Below the pieces are notes generated by a model that saw only the letters and a program-made list of their open reading frames with translations, made no database searches and was not told the DNA's origin. This document shows positions 40,601 to 49,137 of a stretch of 64,000 nucleotides of DNA, piece by piece (the stretch's first letter is position 1; each line of letters opens with the position of its first letter). This DNA is from an uncultured Oscillospiraceae bacterium (lineage in GTDB: Bacteria > Bacillota > Clostridia > Oscillospirales > Oscillospiraceae): NCBI GenBank assembly GCA_947627735.1, contig CANQXG010000005.1:26846-90845 (forward strand), given 5' to 3'. The position numbers were made by a program, and so were the translations under genes.

Positions 40601-40646
40601 GCCGGCAGAGGGTCCTGCCGTCCGGGCAGGAGAAAGGAGCAGCGAC

Positions 40647-41333
40647 ATGAGATACGAGATCCTTGGCGACACCCTGCCGGTGGTGGTGTGCCACCTGGAA
40701 AACGGGGAGAAGATGATCAACGAGGGCGGCAGCATGTGCTGGATGAGTCCCAATATGCGCATGGAAACAGGCTCCAACGGCGGCGCGGGCAAGGCCCTGG
40801 GAAGGCTGTTCGCCGGCGAGCGCATCTTCCAGAACAGCTATACCGCCCAGGGCGGACCGGGCATGGTGGCCTTCGCCTCCAGCTTCCCCGGCTCCATCCG
40901 CCCGTTCCAGATCGCCCCGGGGCAGGAGGTCGTGTTCCAGAAGAGCGCCTTCCTGGCGGCGGAGGCCGGCGTGACGCTCTCTGTGCACTTCAATAAAAAG
41001 CTGGGCGCGGGCCTGTTCGGCGGCGAGGGCTTCATCATGCAGAAGGTGTCCGGCGCTGGCATCGCCTTCGCGGAGTTCGACGGCCATGTGGTGGAATATC
41101 CGCTGCAGCCGGGCCAGCAGATCGTGGTGGACACGGGCCACCTGGCGGCCATGGACGCCAGCTGCTCCATGGACATCCAGACGGTGCGGGGCGCGAAGAA
41201 CGTGCTGTTCGGCGGAGAGGGCCTTTTCCTGACCACCGTCACCGGCCCGGGCCGGGTGTGGCTGCAGACCATGCCTATCAGCAACGTGGCCGCGGCCCTG
41301 CTGCCCTATATCCCCACCAACACCAGCAACTGA
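40647..41333 (+). CDS. AIM24 family protein (TIGR00266-like)
   Basis: This protein of 228 residues folds as a double-stranded beta-helix of the AIM24 family. It shows MINEGGSMCWMSPNMRMETG near the start and GEGFIMQKVSGAGIAFAEFD, then GPGRVWLQTMPI at the end. The function in bacteria is unknown. The mitochondrial homologue affects membrane organisation. AAAGGAG lies before ATG 40647. It is a single-gene unit ending in a hairpin shared with the convergent asparaginase gene. Confidence 0.9.
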   Translation: MRYEILGDTLPVVVCHLENGEKMINEGGSMCWMSPNMRMETGSNGGAGKALGRLFAGERIFQNSYTAQGGPGMVAFASSFPGSIRPFQIAPGQEVVFQKSAFLAAEAGVTLSVHFNKKLGAGLFGGEGFIMQKVSGAGIAFAEFDGHVVEYPLQPGQQIVVDTGHLAAMDASCSMDIQTVRGAKNVLFGGEGLFLTTVTGPGRVWLQTMPISNVAAALLPYIPTNTSN

Positions 41334-41363
41334 ACCAGCCGGGCACGGCGAAGAGAATAAGAT

Positions 41364-41397
41364 CAGGGCGGGAGCATCCTTCGATGCTCCCGCCCTG
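41364..41397. terminator. Bidirectional terminator between convergent genes
   Basis: A perfect 14-bp stem (41364-41377 with 41384-41397) with a six-base loop lies between the AIM24 and asparaginase genes. T runs are weak on both strands. Confidence 0.7.
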
Positions 41398-41412
41398 TCA
41401 CAGTCAGCCGGA

Positions 41413-42402
41413 TCAGGTCTGGGGGAACATGTCCATGGCCACGGGGGCGTAGAACAGCTCCCGCACCCGGGCCGGGTCCTTAGTCTGGGCCAATATCCAC
41501 ATCAGCTTGGCCAGCACGGCCTCGCTGGTCATGTCGTAGGCCTCCAGCACCCCCAGGTCGCTCTTCAGCCGGTGGCCAACGTGGTACACCCCCAGGTCGC
41601 TGCCCTCGTTCTCCACCTGGGTGGTGAGCACGGCGACGCGGCCGCGCTGCTTCCACTGGCGGATGCACTCATAAAACCCGCCGGCCTCCGGCACGCCGCC
41701 CACGCCGAAGCTCTCCACCACCACGGCGTCGCTGCGCTCGAACAGGAAGTCCAGGACCTCCCGGCCCATGCCCGGCACCAGCTTCATCACCGCCACCCGG
41801 GTGTTCAGCTCCTCATAAAACCGGGGCCGGTCGAAGCAGCTCTGGCGGATGAACCGGACCAGGCTCCCGTCCCGAATCACCCCCAGGTCGGGGTAGTTGA
41901 TGCTGGAGAAGGCGCTGAAGCTCTTGGAGCGGGTCTTCTTGGCCCGGGTGCCCAGGATGACCTTGTGGTCGAACACGATGGACACCCCCGGCAGGTCCCC
42001 GGCGGCGCAGACGAAGGCGTCGGTGAGGTTGATCTTGGAGTCGGTGGAGTCGAAGCCGATGGGCTTCTGGGCGCCGGTGAGGACGATGGGCTTGGGACTG
42101 CCCTGGATCATATAGCTCAGCGCCGCGGCGGTATAGGCCAGGGTGTCGGTGCCGTGGGTGATGACGAAGCCGTCGTAGTCGTCGTACCGCCCGCGGATGC
42201 ACCGCACGATCGTCTGCCAGTGGGCGGGGGTGATGTTGGTGCTGTCCAGGGCCATCAGCTGCACGCAGTCCGTCCGGCACAGCCGGGTGATGCTGGGGGT
42301 GTAGCTGAGCAGCTGCTCGGTGGTCAGGCCCGGCGCCAGGCCGGCGTCGGTGGGCTGGGAGGCGATGGTGCCGCCGGTGCCGATCAGGAGGATGTGTTTC
42401 AT
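41413..42402 (-). CDS. ansA: L-asparaginase (type I)
   Basis: This 329-residue protein carries both active-site signatures. LIGTGGTIAS holds the nucleophile Thr, and FVITHGTDTLAYTAAALSYM holds the second Thr-Asp pair. It hydrolyses asparagine to aspartate and ammonia. No signal peptide is present, so it is cytoplasmic. Its ATG is seven bases past the stop of the dCMP deaminase gene, so the two are likely co-transcribed. Confidence 0.95.
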   Translation of the reverse strand: MKHILLIGTGGTIASQPTDAGLAPGLTTEQLLSYTPSITRLCRTDCVQLMALDSTNITPAHWQTIVRCIRGRYDDYDGFVITHGTDTLAYTAAALSYMIQGSPKPIVLTGAQKPIGFDSTDSKINLTDAFVCAAGDLPGVSIVFDHKVILGTRAKKTRSKSFSAFSSINYPDLGVIRDGSLVRFIRQSCFDRPRFYEELNTRVAVMKLVPGMGREVLDFLFERSDAVVVESFGVGGVPEAGGFYECIRQWKQRGRVAVLTTQVENEGSDLGVYHVGHRLKSDLGVLEAYDMTSEAVLAKLMWILAQTKDPARVRELFYAPVAMDMFPQT

Positions 42403-42409
42403 GTCCCGC

Positions 42410-42886
42410 TCAGCTCACCACCGTGTCGTCCATGCGGACCCAGTCGGCCACGTCGGTGACGCGGATGTCGTCCTCCCCCAGGCGGGCGATGACCCGCGCG
42501 ATGCCCGCGTTGATGATGAGCCGCCGGCACATGGAGCAGGAGGTGGTGTCGGTGAGGTACTGGCCGGTCTTGGCGTCCCGGCCCACCAGGTACATGTCGG
42601 CGCCGATCATATCCCGGCGGGCGGCGGAGATGATGGCGTTGGCCTCCGCGTGCACGCTCCGGCACAGCTCATACCGCTCCCCGGAGGGGATGCGCAGCTC
42701 CTCCCGGTGGCATACCCCCAGGTCCACGCAGTTACACCGGCCCCGGGGCGCGCCGTTGTAGCCCGAGGCCAGGATCTCGTCGTTCTTCACGATGATGGCG
42801 CCGTAGGTCCGCCGCAGGCAGGTGGACCGCTCCCGGGCCGCGTCCGCGATATCCAGATAGTAGTTCAGCTTGTCCCGTCGTTGCAT
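42410..42886 (-). CDS. dCMP/cytidine deaminase family protein
   Basis: This 158-residue zinc enzyme has HAEANAI, with the His ligand and catalytic Glu, and TSCSMCRR, with the two Cys ligands. The usual Pro before the first Cys is Ser. RRTYGAIIVKND and ASGYNGAPRG are typical of dCMP deaminase, which makes dUMP for thymidylate synthesis. ATG 42886 is used because GGGAGG lies about 8 bases upstream; an ATG 27 bases earlier has no site. Confidence 0.9.
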   Translation of the reverse strand: MQRRDKLNYYLDIADAARERSTCLRRTYGAIIVKNDEILASGYNGAPRGRCNCVDLGVCHREELRIPSGERYELCRSVHAEANAIISAARRDMIGADMYLVGRDAKTGQYLTDTTSCSMCRRLIINAGIARVIARLGEDDIRVTDVADWVRMDDTVVS

Positions 42887-42967
42887 GTGGTCGCCTCCCT
42901 GTTTTTTCTTCATTATAGGAGATTTTCCCCGGAAAGTGGTTACTAATCGGTTAAATCTGCGCGCCGC

Positions 42968-42996
42968 TTGCGCCCCGGAGCGGGACGTGCTACAAT
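42968..42996 (+). promoter_or_regulatory. Promoter of queH
   Basis: TTGCGC (42968-42973) and TACAAT (42991-42996) are 17 bases apart, just ahead of the start codon at 43003, which leaves a very short leader. Confidence 0.65.
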
Positions 42997-43002
42997 GAGG
43001 TC

Positions 43003-43614
43003 ATGGAAAAGCGGAATTATCAAAAGGAACTGGACGGGGTGCTCGCCGGGCTGGACGGGCGGCCCAGTCTGCTGCTGCAGTGCTGCTGCGGGCCGTGCTC
43101 CAGCTATGTGCTGGAGTATCTGACGGAGCGGTTCGATGTGACGGCCTATTTCTATAACCCCAATATCCGCCCGGAGGCGGAGTATGTCCGGCGGCTGGAC
43201 ACCCTGAAGCAGCTGCTGGCCCGGATGCCCTTCGCCGGGGCGCCGGCGCTGTTCGAGCCGGGCTGGCGGGAGGAGGACTTCCTCCGGGCCGCCCGGGGCC
43301 TGGAATCGGAGCCGGAGGGGGGCGCACGGTGCACGGAGTGCTTCAAGCTGCGCCTGGGCCAGACCGCCCGCACGGCGGCGGAGTGGGGCTTCGACTTCTT
43401 CGGCACCACCCTCACCGTCAGCCCCCACAAGGATGCCCAGCGCATCAACGACATCGGCTTCGCCCTGCAGGAGGAGTACGGCGTGCGGTGGCTGCCGTCG
43501 GACTTCAAAAAGCGAAACGGCTATCTGCGCTCCATCCAGCTCAGCCGGGAGTATGACCTGTACCGGCAGGATTACTGCGGCTGCGGCTGGCCGGCAAGGC
43601 CTGAAAATCAGTAA
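43003..43614 (+). CDS. queH: Epoxyqueuosine reductase QueH
   Basis: This 203-residue protein has the QueH metal-binding pattern. CCCGPCSSY occurs near residues 27-35, RCTECFKLRL near residue 108, and QDYCGCGW at the C-terminus. QueH removes the epoxide in the last step of queuosine synthesis in tRNA and replaces the cobalamin-dependent QueG in many anaerobes. The other queuosine genes are not in this window. GAGG lies 3 bases before the ATG, a close spacing. Confidence 0.93.
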   Translation: MEKRNYQKELDGVLAGLDGRPSLLLQCCCGPCSSYVLEYLTERFDVTAYFYNPNIRPEAEYVRRLDTLKQLLARMPFAGAPALFEPGWREEDFLRAARGLESEPEGGARCTECFKLRLGQTARTAAEWGFDFFGTTLTVSPHKDAQRINDIGFALQEEYGVRWLPSDFKKRNGYLRSIQLSREYDLYRQDYCGCGWPARPENQ

Positions 43615-43627
43615 AAGGAAACGTAAT

Positions 43628-44140
43628 ATGCAAGACGAGCTGCAATTATATATCCCCCGGGCGGAGGACGGATGGTTTTACTGTAAGATGCTGTCCGACC
43701 CGGAAACGATGGCCTACAACGCGCCCTGGTTCCCGCCGGATGGGTGCATCCCCGCGCCGGAGGAGGAGTGGCGGGAAATGCAGGCGTCCTGGATCGGGAA
43801 GGGGCCGGAGCGGTTCTACGCGTTCCTGAGGCGAAAAAGCGACGGCGCTTTTGTGGGGGATGTGAACCATCACCACTCCCTCGGGCACGGCTGGCATGAT
43901 ATGGGGATCGTGATCTACGCCCCGGAGCGGGGAAAGGGATACGGCCGGCAGGGCCTCCGCCTGCTGGCGGACCGGGCGTTCCTGGTGGACGGCGTGGAGC
44001 GCCTGCACAACGATTTTGAGACCACCCGGGACGCCGCCTATCACATCCATAGGGCGGTGGGTTTCCGGGAGACGGGCAGGGAAGGCGGCATCATTCAGCT
44101 GGAGCTGACCCGGGAGGACTACCTGCGCGGGCGGGAATAA
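43628..44140 (+). CDS. GNAT-family N-acetyltransferase (RimJ-like)
   Basis: This 170-residue GNAT has the acetyl-CoA loop PERGKGYGRQGLRLL at about residues 98-112 and the closing HRAVGFRETGREGG. It resembles RimJ/RimL-type enzymes that modify N-termini or small molecules. The substrate is unknown. ATG 43628 follows AAAAGGAAA and lies 13 bases past queH, so the two share a transcript. Confidence 0.87.
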   Translation: MQDELQLYIPRAEDGWFYCKMLSDPETMAYNAPWFPPDGCIPAPEEEWREMQASWIGKGPERFYAFLRRKSDGAFVGDVNHHHSLGHGWHDMGIVIYAPERGKGYGRQGLRLLADRAFLVDGVERLHNDFETTRDAAYHIHRAVGFRETGREGGIIQLELTREDYLRGRE

Positions 44141-44159
44141 ACCGGCGCAAGAATGGCGC

Positions 44160-44188
44160 TTGACAACGGGGGACAGGGGTTGTATAAT
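44160..44188 (+). promoter_or_regulatory. Consensus promoter of the thiT unit
   Basis: TTGACA (44160-44165) and TATAAT (44183-44188) are both perfect and 17 bases apart, upstream of the TPP riboswitch. Confidence 0.95.
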
Positions 44189-44196
44189 GTCCCCGC

Positions 44197-44290
44197 AACT
44201 GAAAAGGGGTGCTGGGTGTGACCCGGCTGAGATGGCGCGTAGACGCGCCGGGCCCTGGAACCTGATCCGGATAATACCGGCGTAGGAAAA
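44197..44290 (+). ncRNA. TPP riboswitch (THI element)
   Basis: The hallmark strands are present: GGGGTGCTGGG, then GGCTGAGATGG, the variable P3 hairpin GGCGCGTAGACGCGCC, and CCCTGGAACCTGATCCGG with ATAATACCGGCGTAGG. It binds thiamine pyrophosphate and controls the terminator that follows. Confidence 0.97.
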
Positions 44291-44314
44291 ATGGCAGCGT
44301 AAAGCTGCGCGTTC

Positions 44315-44346
44315 ACCGCCGGTCATTATGACCGGCGGTCTTTCTT
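44315..44346 (+). terminator. Riboswitch-controlled terminator
   Basis: ACCGCCGGTCAT (44315-44326) pairs with ATGACCGGCGGT (44328-44339), then CTTTCTT. It lies between the TPP aptamer and thiT, as expected for transcriptional control. Confidence 0.85.
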
Positions 44347-44379
44347 GGCGCCGGTCGGAAATTTTAGGAGGTCGGAAAT

Positions 44380-44940
44380 ATGACGAATCACATGAAACTC
44401 CGTGCGCTGACCGAGGGCGCGATCCTGGTGGCGATGGCCCAGGCGCTGGGCTATCTGAAGCTGTTCGAGCTGCCGAACGGCGGCTCCATCTCCATCAGCA
44501 TGCTGCCCATCTTCGTGTACTGTGCCCGTTGGGGCTGGAAGAGCGGCTTTTTAGCCTCCTTCGCCTTCGGCATCCTGCAGCTGGTGTTCGACGGCGCCTA
44601 CGCCTGGGGTCCCTGGTCCATGCTGCTGGACTACATACTGGCCTTCGGCGCACTGGGTACCGCCGGCTTCTTCAGCAAGGTGAAGGGCAACGTCTTTGTG
44701 GGCACGGTGGTCGGCTCCCTGGCCCGGTTCGTGTTCAGCTTCATCAGCGGCGTGACGATCTACCGCATCTATGAGCCTACGGAGGTGCTGGGCATGACGT
44801 TCATCAACCCGTGGCTGTACTCCTTCGTGTACAACTTCAGCTACATCGCCGTCAGCGCGGTGGTGATCCTGGTGATCTTCGCGGTGGCGTACAAGCCCAT
44901 GAAGAAATACTTCTACGGCGAGGACCTGCAGAAGGCCTGA
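44380..44940 (+). CDS. thiT: Energy-coupled thiamine transporter substrate-binding subunit
   Basis: This 186-residue protein with six membrane helices is the S component of an ECF transporter. The thiamine pocket is seen in SISISMLPIFVYCARWGWKSG and PWSMLLDYILAFGALG. It works with a shared EcfAT module encoded elsewhere. The TPP riboswitch upstream confirms the thiamine link. AGGAGG lies before the ATG. Confidence 0.96.
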   Translation: MTNHMKLRALTEGAILVAMAQALGYLKLFELPNGGSISISMLPIFVYCARWGWKSGFLASFAFGILQLVFDGAYAWGPWSMLLDYILAFGALGTAGFFSKVKGNVFVGTVVGSLARFVFSFISGVTIYRIYEPTEVLGMTFINPWLYSFVYNFSYIAVSAVVILVIFAVAYKPMKKYFYGEDLQKA

Positions 44941-44944
44941 AGGG

Positions 44945-44994
44945 ACAGACAATAAAAAAGACGCGCCCGGCGGCGCGTCTTTTTTATTGTCTGT
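44945..44994. terminator. Very long bidirectional terminator
   Basis: A perfect 23-bp stem (44945-44967 with 44972-44994) with a four-base loop and internal T6/A6 tracts serves thiT and the convergent aro operon. The last codons of aroQ lie within it. Confidence 0.9.
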
Positions 44995-45418
44995 GGTGCT
45001 TGACCAGGTGTTCTATTGCCAGCCGGTAGCCGTCGAAGCCGTAGCCGGCGAAGGTGGCCTCACAGGCCATGCCGGCGTAGGAGATGTGGCGGAAATCCTC
45101 CCGCTTGGACACGTCGCTCAGGTGCACCTCCACCGCCGGGATGGCCACCGCCTTCAGCGCGTCCAGGATGGCCACGCTGGTGTGGGTGTAGGCGGCGGGG
45201 TTGATGACGATGCCGTCCACAGCGCCGTAGGCGGCCTGGATGGCGTCCACGATGGCCCCCTCGTGGTTGGACTGGAAGCACTCACACTCCACGCCCAGCT
45301 TATCGCATACATCCCGGACGAAGGCCGTCAGGGCGGCGTAGTCCTGCCGACCGTATATGTCCGGCTCCCGGATGCCCAGCATGTTCAGATTGGGGCCATT
45401 GATAACCAGTATCTTCAT
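44984..45418 (-). CDS. aroQ: 3-dehydroquinate dehydratase, type II
   Basis: This 144-residue enzyme has LVINGPNLNMLGIREPDIYG with the catalytic Tyr, SNHEGAIVDAIQ, and INPAAYTHTSVAILDAL with the catalytic His. It dehydrates 3-dehydroquinate in the third step of the shikimate pathway. The ATG overlaps the stop of aroEK (ATGA). It is the last gene of the aromatic operon. GGGAGGC lies before it. Confidence 0.97.
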   Translation of the reverse strand: MKILVINGPNLNMLGIREPDIYGRQDYAALTAFVRDVCDKLGVECECFQSNHEGAIVDAIQAAYGAVDGIVINPAAYTHTSVAILDALKAVAIPAVEVHLSDVSKREDFRHISYAGMACEATFAGYGFDGYRLAIEHLVKHHRQ

Positions 45419-46647
45419 CGCACTGCCTCCCATATAGCGTCCACGGCGGCCTGGCGGGGGCCGTCGTTGTCCACGGCCAGGTCCGCGAAGGCGGCGTATT
45501 TGTCCCGCCGCTGCTCATACATCGTCTTGGCCGGGGTGCGCAGGGACAGGGGCCGGCCCCGCTTCGCCAGGGCGTCCAGATCCCGCCGCAGCCACACGAT
45601 GAACCCGTTTTGGTGCAGCAGGGGATAGTTCTCCGGCCTGGTCACGCACCCGCCCCCGGTGGCGATCACCGCCCCGGAACCCTTGCCCAGCCGGGCCAGC
45701 ACCGCCGTTTCCCGGACCCGGAAGCCCTCCTCGCCCTCACGCTCGAAGATCTCGGGGATGGTCATGCCCGCCTCCGACTCGATCTCGGCGTCCGCGTCCA
45801 GGAAGGACCGGCCCAGCCTGCGGGCCAGGGCCCGGCCCACCGTGGTCTTGCCGCAGCCGGGCATGCCGATGAGGACGACGTTGGCCATTTGGTGGGATAA
45901 GGTTGACATAATTTCTTCTATCCGCTCGTCGGGGATGCTGTGGCCGCAGAACTGCTCGGCGCTGTATTTTGCCTGGGCAACTAACATGCCCAGCCCGCCG
46001 GCGCAGGGGATGCCCAGCCGCTCCGCCTCCATGAGAAGGGCGGTGCGCTGGGGGTTGTACACCACATCCAGCACCCCCTCGCACCGGGGGAAGTCCCCGG
46101 GATGGGCGGGCAGGGAGCCGGTGTCCGGCACCATGCCCAGGGGGGTGGCGTTCACCAGGACTTGGGCGTCCCGGTGGAGGTGGAGGTTGTCATAATTATT
46201 TTTCCCGGTCCGGGACACGGACACGATCTCGCCCGCGCCCATGTCCTCCAGGGCGGCACGCACCGCCAGGGAGGCCCCGCCGGTGCCGAACAGCAGCGCC
46301 TTTTTTCCTCGCAGGTCGATGCCGGCGGCGCGGACGATGTAACAAAAGCCGGCGTAGTCGGTGTTGTCCCCCCGCCAGCCATCGCCGGTGCGCACCAGGG
46401 TGTTCACGCTGCCGATGCGCCGGGCGGCGTCCGTCAGGGCGGCGCAGCGGGCCATCACGTCCTTTTTGTAGGGGATGGTCACGTTCATGCCCGCCAGGTC
46501 CGTTTCCGCCAGGAACCGGTCCAGATCCTCCGGCTCCACCGGATACAGCCGGTAGTCATAGTCCGCCAGCATGGCGTGCAGCTGTGGCGACCAGCTGTGG
46601 CCCAGAGTGCGGCCCAGCAGGCCGAATTTACGTCCGTCCATGGCCAT
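45415..46647 (-). CDS. aroE-aroK: Fused shikimate dehydrogenase and shikimate kinase
   Basis: Residues 1 to about 245 are AroE: FGLLGRTLGHSWSPQLHA, GMNVTIPYKKDV with the catalytic Lys, NTDYAGF, and the NADP loop FGTGGASLAV. Residues about 250-410 are AroK: Walker A IGMPGCGKTTVGR, FLDADAEIE for shikimate binding, VIATGGGCV, and a lid with RGRPLSL. The two domains catalyse consecutive steps from dehydroshikimate to shikimate 3-phosphate. Both sets of active-site residues are intact. It lies between chorismate mutase and aroQ with overlapping ends. Confidence 0.96.
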   Translation of the reverse strand: MAMDGRKFGLLGRTLGHSWSPQLHAMLADYDYRLYPVEPEDLDRFLAETDLAGMNVTIPYKKDVMARCAALTDAARRIGSVNTLVRTGDGWRGDNTDYAGFCYIVRAAGIDLRGKKALLFGTGGASLAVRAALEDMGAGEIVSVSRTGKNNYDNLHLHRDAQVLVNATPLGMVPDTGSLPAHPGDFPRCEGVLDVVYNPQRTALLMEAERLGIPCAGGLGMLVAQAKYSAEQFCGHSIPDERIEEIMSTLSHQMANVVLIGMPGCGKTTVGRALARRLGRSFLDADAEIESEAGMTIPEIFEREGEEGFRVRETAVLARLGKGSGAVIATGGGCVTRPENYPLLHQNGFIVWLRRDLDALAKRGRPLSLRTPAKTMYEQRRDKYAAFADLAVDNDGPRQAAVDAIWEAVR

Positions 46648-46909
46648 CCTCCATGCGCCGGGTCTGATAGGCCCGGCTGGCGGCCATGACGGCCTGGAAC
46701 AGCTCCCGGATGTAGGGCGCGGTCTCCGGCCTGCACATGGCCTCTATGGCGGCCAGCTTTTCTGCCTCCCGGGCCGGGTCCAGCACGGCCTTGCCGTGGG
46801 CCTGCTTCCAGTCGGCCACGGCGGCGGACAGGTCCATCCGCTTTTCCAGCAGCGCCGTCAGATCCCGGTCCACGGCGTCGATCTGTGCGCGGGCTTCGGT
46901 CAGATCCAT
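46628..46909 (-). CDS. Chorismate mutase (AroQ-class, stand-alone)
   Basis: This 93-residue all-helical protein opens with DLTEARAQIDAVDRDLTALL and has LEKRMDLSAAVADWK, the pattern of PheA-type chorismate mutase domains. It converts chorismate to prephenate for Tyr and Phe synthesis. It overlaps the 3' end of aroC by ten bases and the start of aroEK by 20, so translation is probably coupled. No strong ribosome site is seen. Confidence 0.9.
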   Translation of the reverse strand: MDLTEARAQIDAVDRDLTALLEKRMDLSAAVADWKQAHGKAVLDPAREAEKLAAIEAMCRPETAPYIRELFQAVMAASRAYQTRRMEDGHGRT

Positions 46910-47916
46910 TGGGTGCACCTGCTTTCCAGCAGCGCGTCGTACAGCGCCGCGGCGGCGGCCGCCTCCACGCAGGGCACCGCCCGCAGCACGATGCAGGGGT
47001 CGTGGCGGCCGGCGACGGTGAGTTTGACGTTCTCCCGGCTGATCAGGTCCACGCTGTCCTGCTCGATGCCGATGGAGGGGGTGGGCTTGAAGGCGGCGCG
47101 GAACACGATGGGCATGCCGCTGGTGATGCCCCCTAGGATGCCGCCGTGGTGGTTGGTCCGGGTCCGGATCACACCCAGCTCGTCGAAATAAAACGGGTCG
47201 TTGTTCTCGCTGCCCTTCATGGACGCGGCGGCGAAGCCGGCGCCGAACTCCACGCCCTTCACGGCGGGGATGGCGAACACCGCCTGGGCGATGCGGTTTT
47301 CCATGCCCCCGAACATGGGTTCGCCCAGCCCAGGGAACACTCCCTGGCAGACGCACTCGATGACGCCGCCCAGGGAGTCGCCCGCCTGCTTGGCGCCCGC
47401 CAGGGCCTTCTCCATGGCGGCGGGGTCCGTCTGGCCGCCGATGGACACGATCCGGGCGGAAACGCTCATGCCCGCCTGACCCAGCAGCTGCAGCGCCAGG
47501 CCCCCCGCCACGCACAGCGGCGCGGTGAGCCGCCCTGAGAACTGACCGCCCCCGGCCACGTCCCGGGACGGGCCGTATTTCACGGCGGCGGTGAAGTCCG
47601 CGTGGCCGGGCCGGGGCACCCGGCGGAGATTTTCATAGTCCCCGGGGCGGGCGTCGCCGTTGCGGATGATGGCGGTCACAGGCGCTCCGCAGGTATGGCC
47701 GTCCACCAGGCCGGAGACGAACTCCGGCATGTCCGCCTCCCGGCGGGCGGTGGTATATTTGCCCTGCCCCGGGGCGCGGCGGGCCAGGAAGGCGGCCAGG
47801 GCCTCTATGTCCGGGGCGAAGCCGGAGGGCAGGCCCTCGATGGTCACGCCGATGGCGGGGGCGTGGGACTGGCCGAAGATGGTGAAGCGGTAGCGCTGGC
47901 CGAAACTGTTGCTCAT
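46900..47916 (-). CDS. aroC: Chorismate synthase
   Basis: This protein of 338 residues has FTIFGQSHAPAIGVTIEGLP at the start, RPGHADFTAAVKYGPSRDVAGG in the FMN site, and GGILGGITSGMPIVFRAA. It removes phosphate from EPSP to give chorismate and needs reduced FMN. The length is slightly short of the usual 350-390 residues, but all signatures are present. The ATG overlaps the aroA stop. Confidence 0.96.
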   Translation of the reverse strand: MSNSFGQRYRFTIFGQSHAPAIGVTIEGLPSGFAPDIEALAAFLARRAPGQGKYTTARREADMPEFVSGLVDGHTCGAPVTAIIRNGDARPGDYENLRRVPRPGHADFTAAVKYGPSRDVAGGGQFSGRLTAPLCVAGGLALQLLGQAGMSVSARIVSIGGQTDPAAMEKALAGAKQAGDSLGGVIECVCQGVFPGLGEPMFGGMENRIAQAVFAIPAVKGVEFGAGFAAASMKGSENNDPFYFDELGVIRTRTNHHGGILGGITSGMPIVFRAAFKPTPSIGIEQDSVDLISRENVKLTVAGRHDPCIVLRAVPCVEAAAAAALYDALLESRCTQWI

Positions 47917-49136
47917 GGTTCGTCCTCCAGTGTGACACGGCCTCCCAGGGTGGCGTAATCCGTCCAGAAGCCGGGATAGGATTTGTTCACCGCCTGGGCG
48001 CCGGCGATCACCACCGGTCCCGTGCAGGCGGCGGCGGCCACGGCGGCGCTCATGGCGATGCGGTGGTCGTTGGCGCTGTCCACGGCGCCGCCGGCCAGGC
48101 GGCCTGTGCCCGTGACCACCAGGCTGTCCTCCAGCTCCCGGACAGTGCCGCCCAGGGCGCGGATGAGCCGGCTGGTGGTGGCCAGGCGGTCGCTCTCCTT
48201 GATGCGCAGCCGACCGGCGTTTGCAAAGCGGGTGACGCCCGGCGTCACGGCGGCCAGGACGCTCAGCACCGGCACCAGGTCCGGCACGTCCCGGCAGTCT
48301 ATGACCGCGTTCCCGGCGGCGATGCGGCCTGCAAGCTCCATCGCGGCCCGGTCCCCCTGGGGGGAGTCCGGGTCCAGGCCCGTCACCGTGACGGCGCAGC
48401 CGGGCAGCTTGTCCGCCGCGATCCAGAAGGCGGCGTTGGACCAGTCCCCCTCCACCCGGACATCGCCCGGGGAGGCGAGGCACCGGCCGCCGGGCACGGC
48501 GAACACGTCCCCGTCCAGGGGACAGTCCACCCCGAACAGGCCCAGTGCCCGCACGGTCATGGCCAGATAGGAGGCCGATTCCAGGTGGCCGGTGAGGCGT
48601 ATGGCGCTGGGGCCTGCCAGCAGGGGCAGGGCGAACAGCAGCCCGCTGATGAATTGGGAGGAGATGTGGGCGGCGATGGCGTACTCCCCCGGGGTGAGAA
48701 CGCCGTCCACGGCGATGGTGTCCGGCTCGGGCCGGGTCAGCACCGCCCCGTGGCGCTCCAGCTCCTCCCACAGGGGGGACAGGGGCCGCTGGGGCAGCCG
48801 GCCGTGCATCTTGATCGTGGCCTTTGTCCCCAGGGCGCACACCACCGGCAGCAAAAACCGCAGGGTGGAGCCGCTCTCGGCGCAGTCCAGCGCCGGCCGC
48901 TCCGGCACGGTGACGATGGGGGACACGGCAAAGACGCCGCCGTCGTAGGTGATCGTCGCCCCCAGCGCCCGCAGGCAGTCCGCCGTGGCGGTGATGTCCG
49001 CCGACAGGGTGGGGCAGGCCACGGAGGTGGGCCTGTTCGCCAGGGCGGCGCAGATGAGCAGCCGGTGGGCCTGGCTCTTGGAGGCGATGGCCGGGATGGT
49101 CCCCCGCAGGGGGGCGGGATAGATGGTCGCTTTCAT
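47913..49136 (-). CDS. aroA: 3-phosphoshikimate 1-carboxyvinyltransferase (EPSP synthase)
   Basis: This 407-residue enzyme has the opening SKSQAHRLLICAALA, the central PEP-binding stretch ESGSTLRFLLPVVCALG, and the late segments RLRIKESDRLATTS and DHRIAMSAAVAA. It adds PEP to shikimate 3-phosphate. The PEP loop is not the classic L-P-G-x-K-S form, so inhibitor sensitivity class is not obvious by eye. It follows aroB by one base. Confidence 0.95.
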   Translation of the reverse strand: MKATIYPAPLRGTIPAIASKSQAHRLLICAALANRPTSVACPTLSADITATADCLRALGATITYDGGVFAVSPIVTVPERPALDCAESGSTLRFLLPVVCALGTKATIKMHGRLPQRPLSPLWEELERHGAVLTRPEPDTIAVDGVLTPGEYAIAAHISSQFISGLLFALPLLAGPSAIRLTGHLESASYLAMTVRALGLFGVDCPLDGDVFAVPGGRCLASPGDVRVEGDWSNAAFWIAADKLPGCAVTVTGLDPDSPQGDRAAMELAGRIAAGNAVIDCRDVPDLVPVLSVLAAVTPGVTRFANAGRLRIKESDRLATTSRLIRALGGTVRELEDSLVVTGTGRLAGGAVDSANDHRIAMSAAVAAAACTGPVVIAGAQAVNKSYPGFWTDYATLGGRVTLEDEP

Positions 49137-49137
49137 G

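Noticed and set aside
46900..48840. Long minus-strand frame extending upstream of aroC
   Set aside because: The extension is the out-of-frame shadow of aroA. The conserved N-terminus of chorismate synthase begins at 47916.
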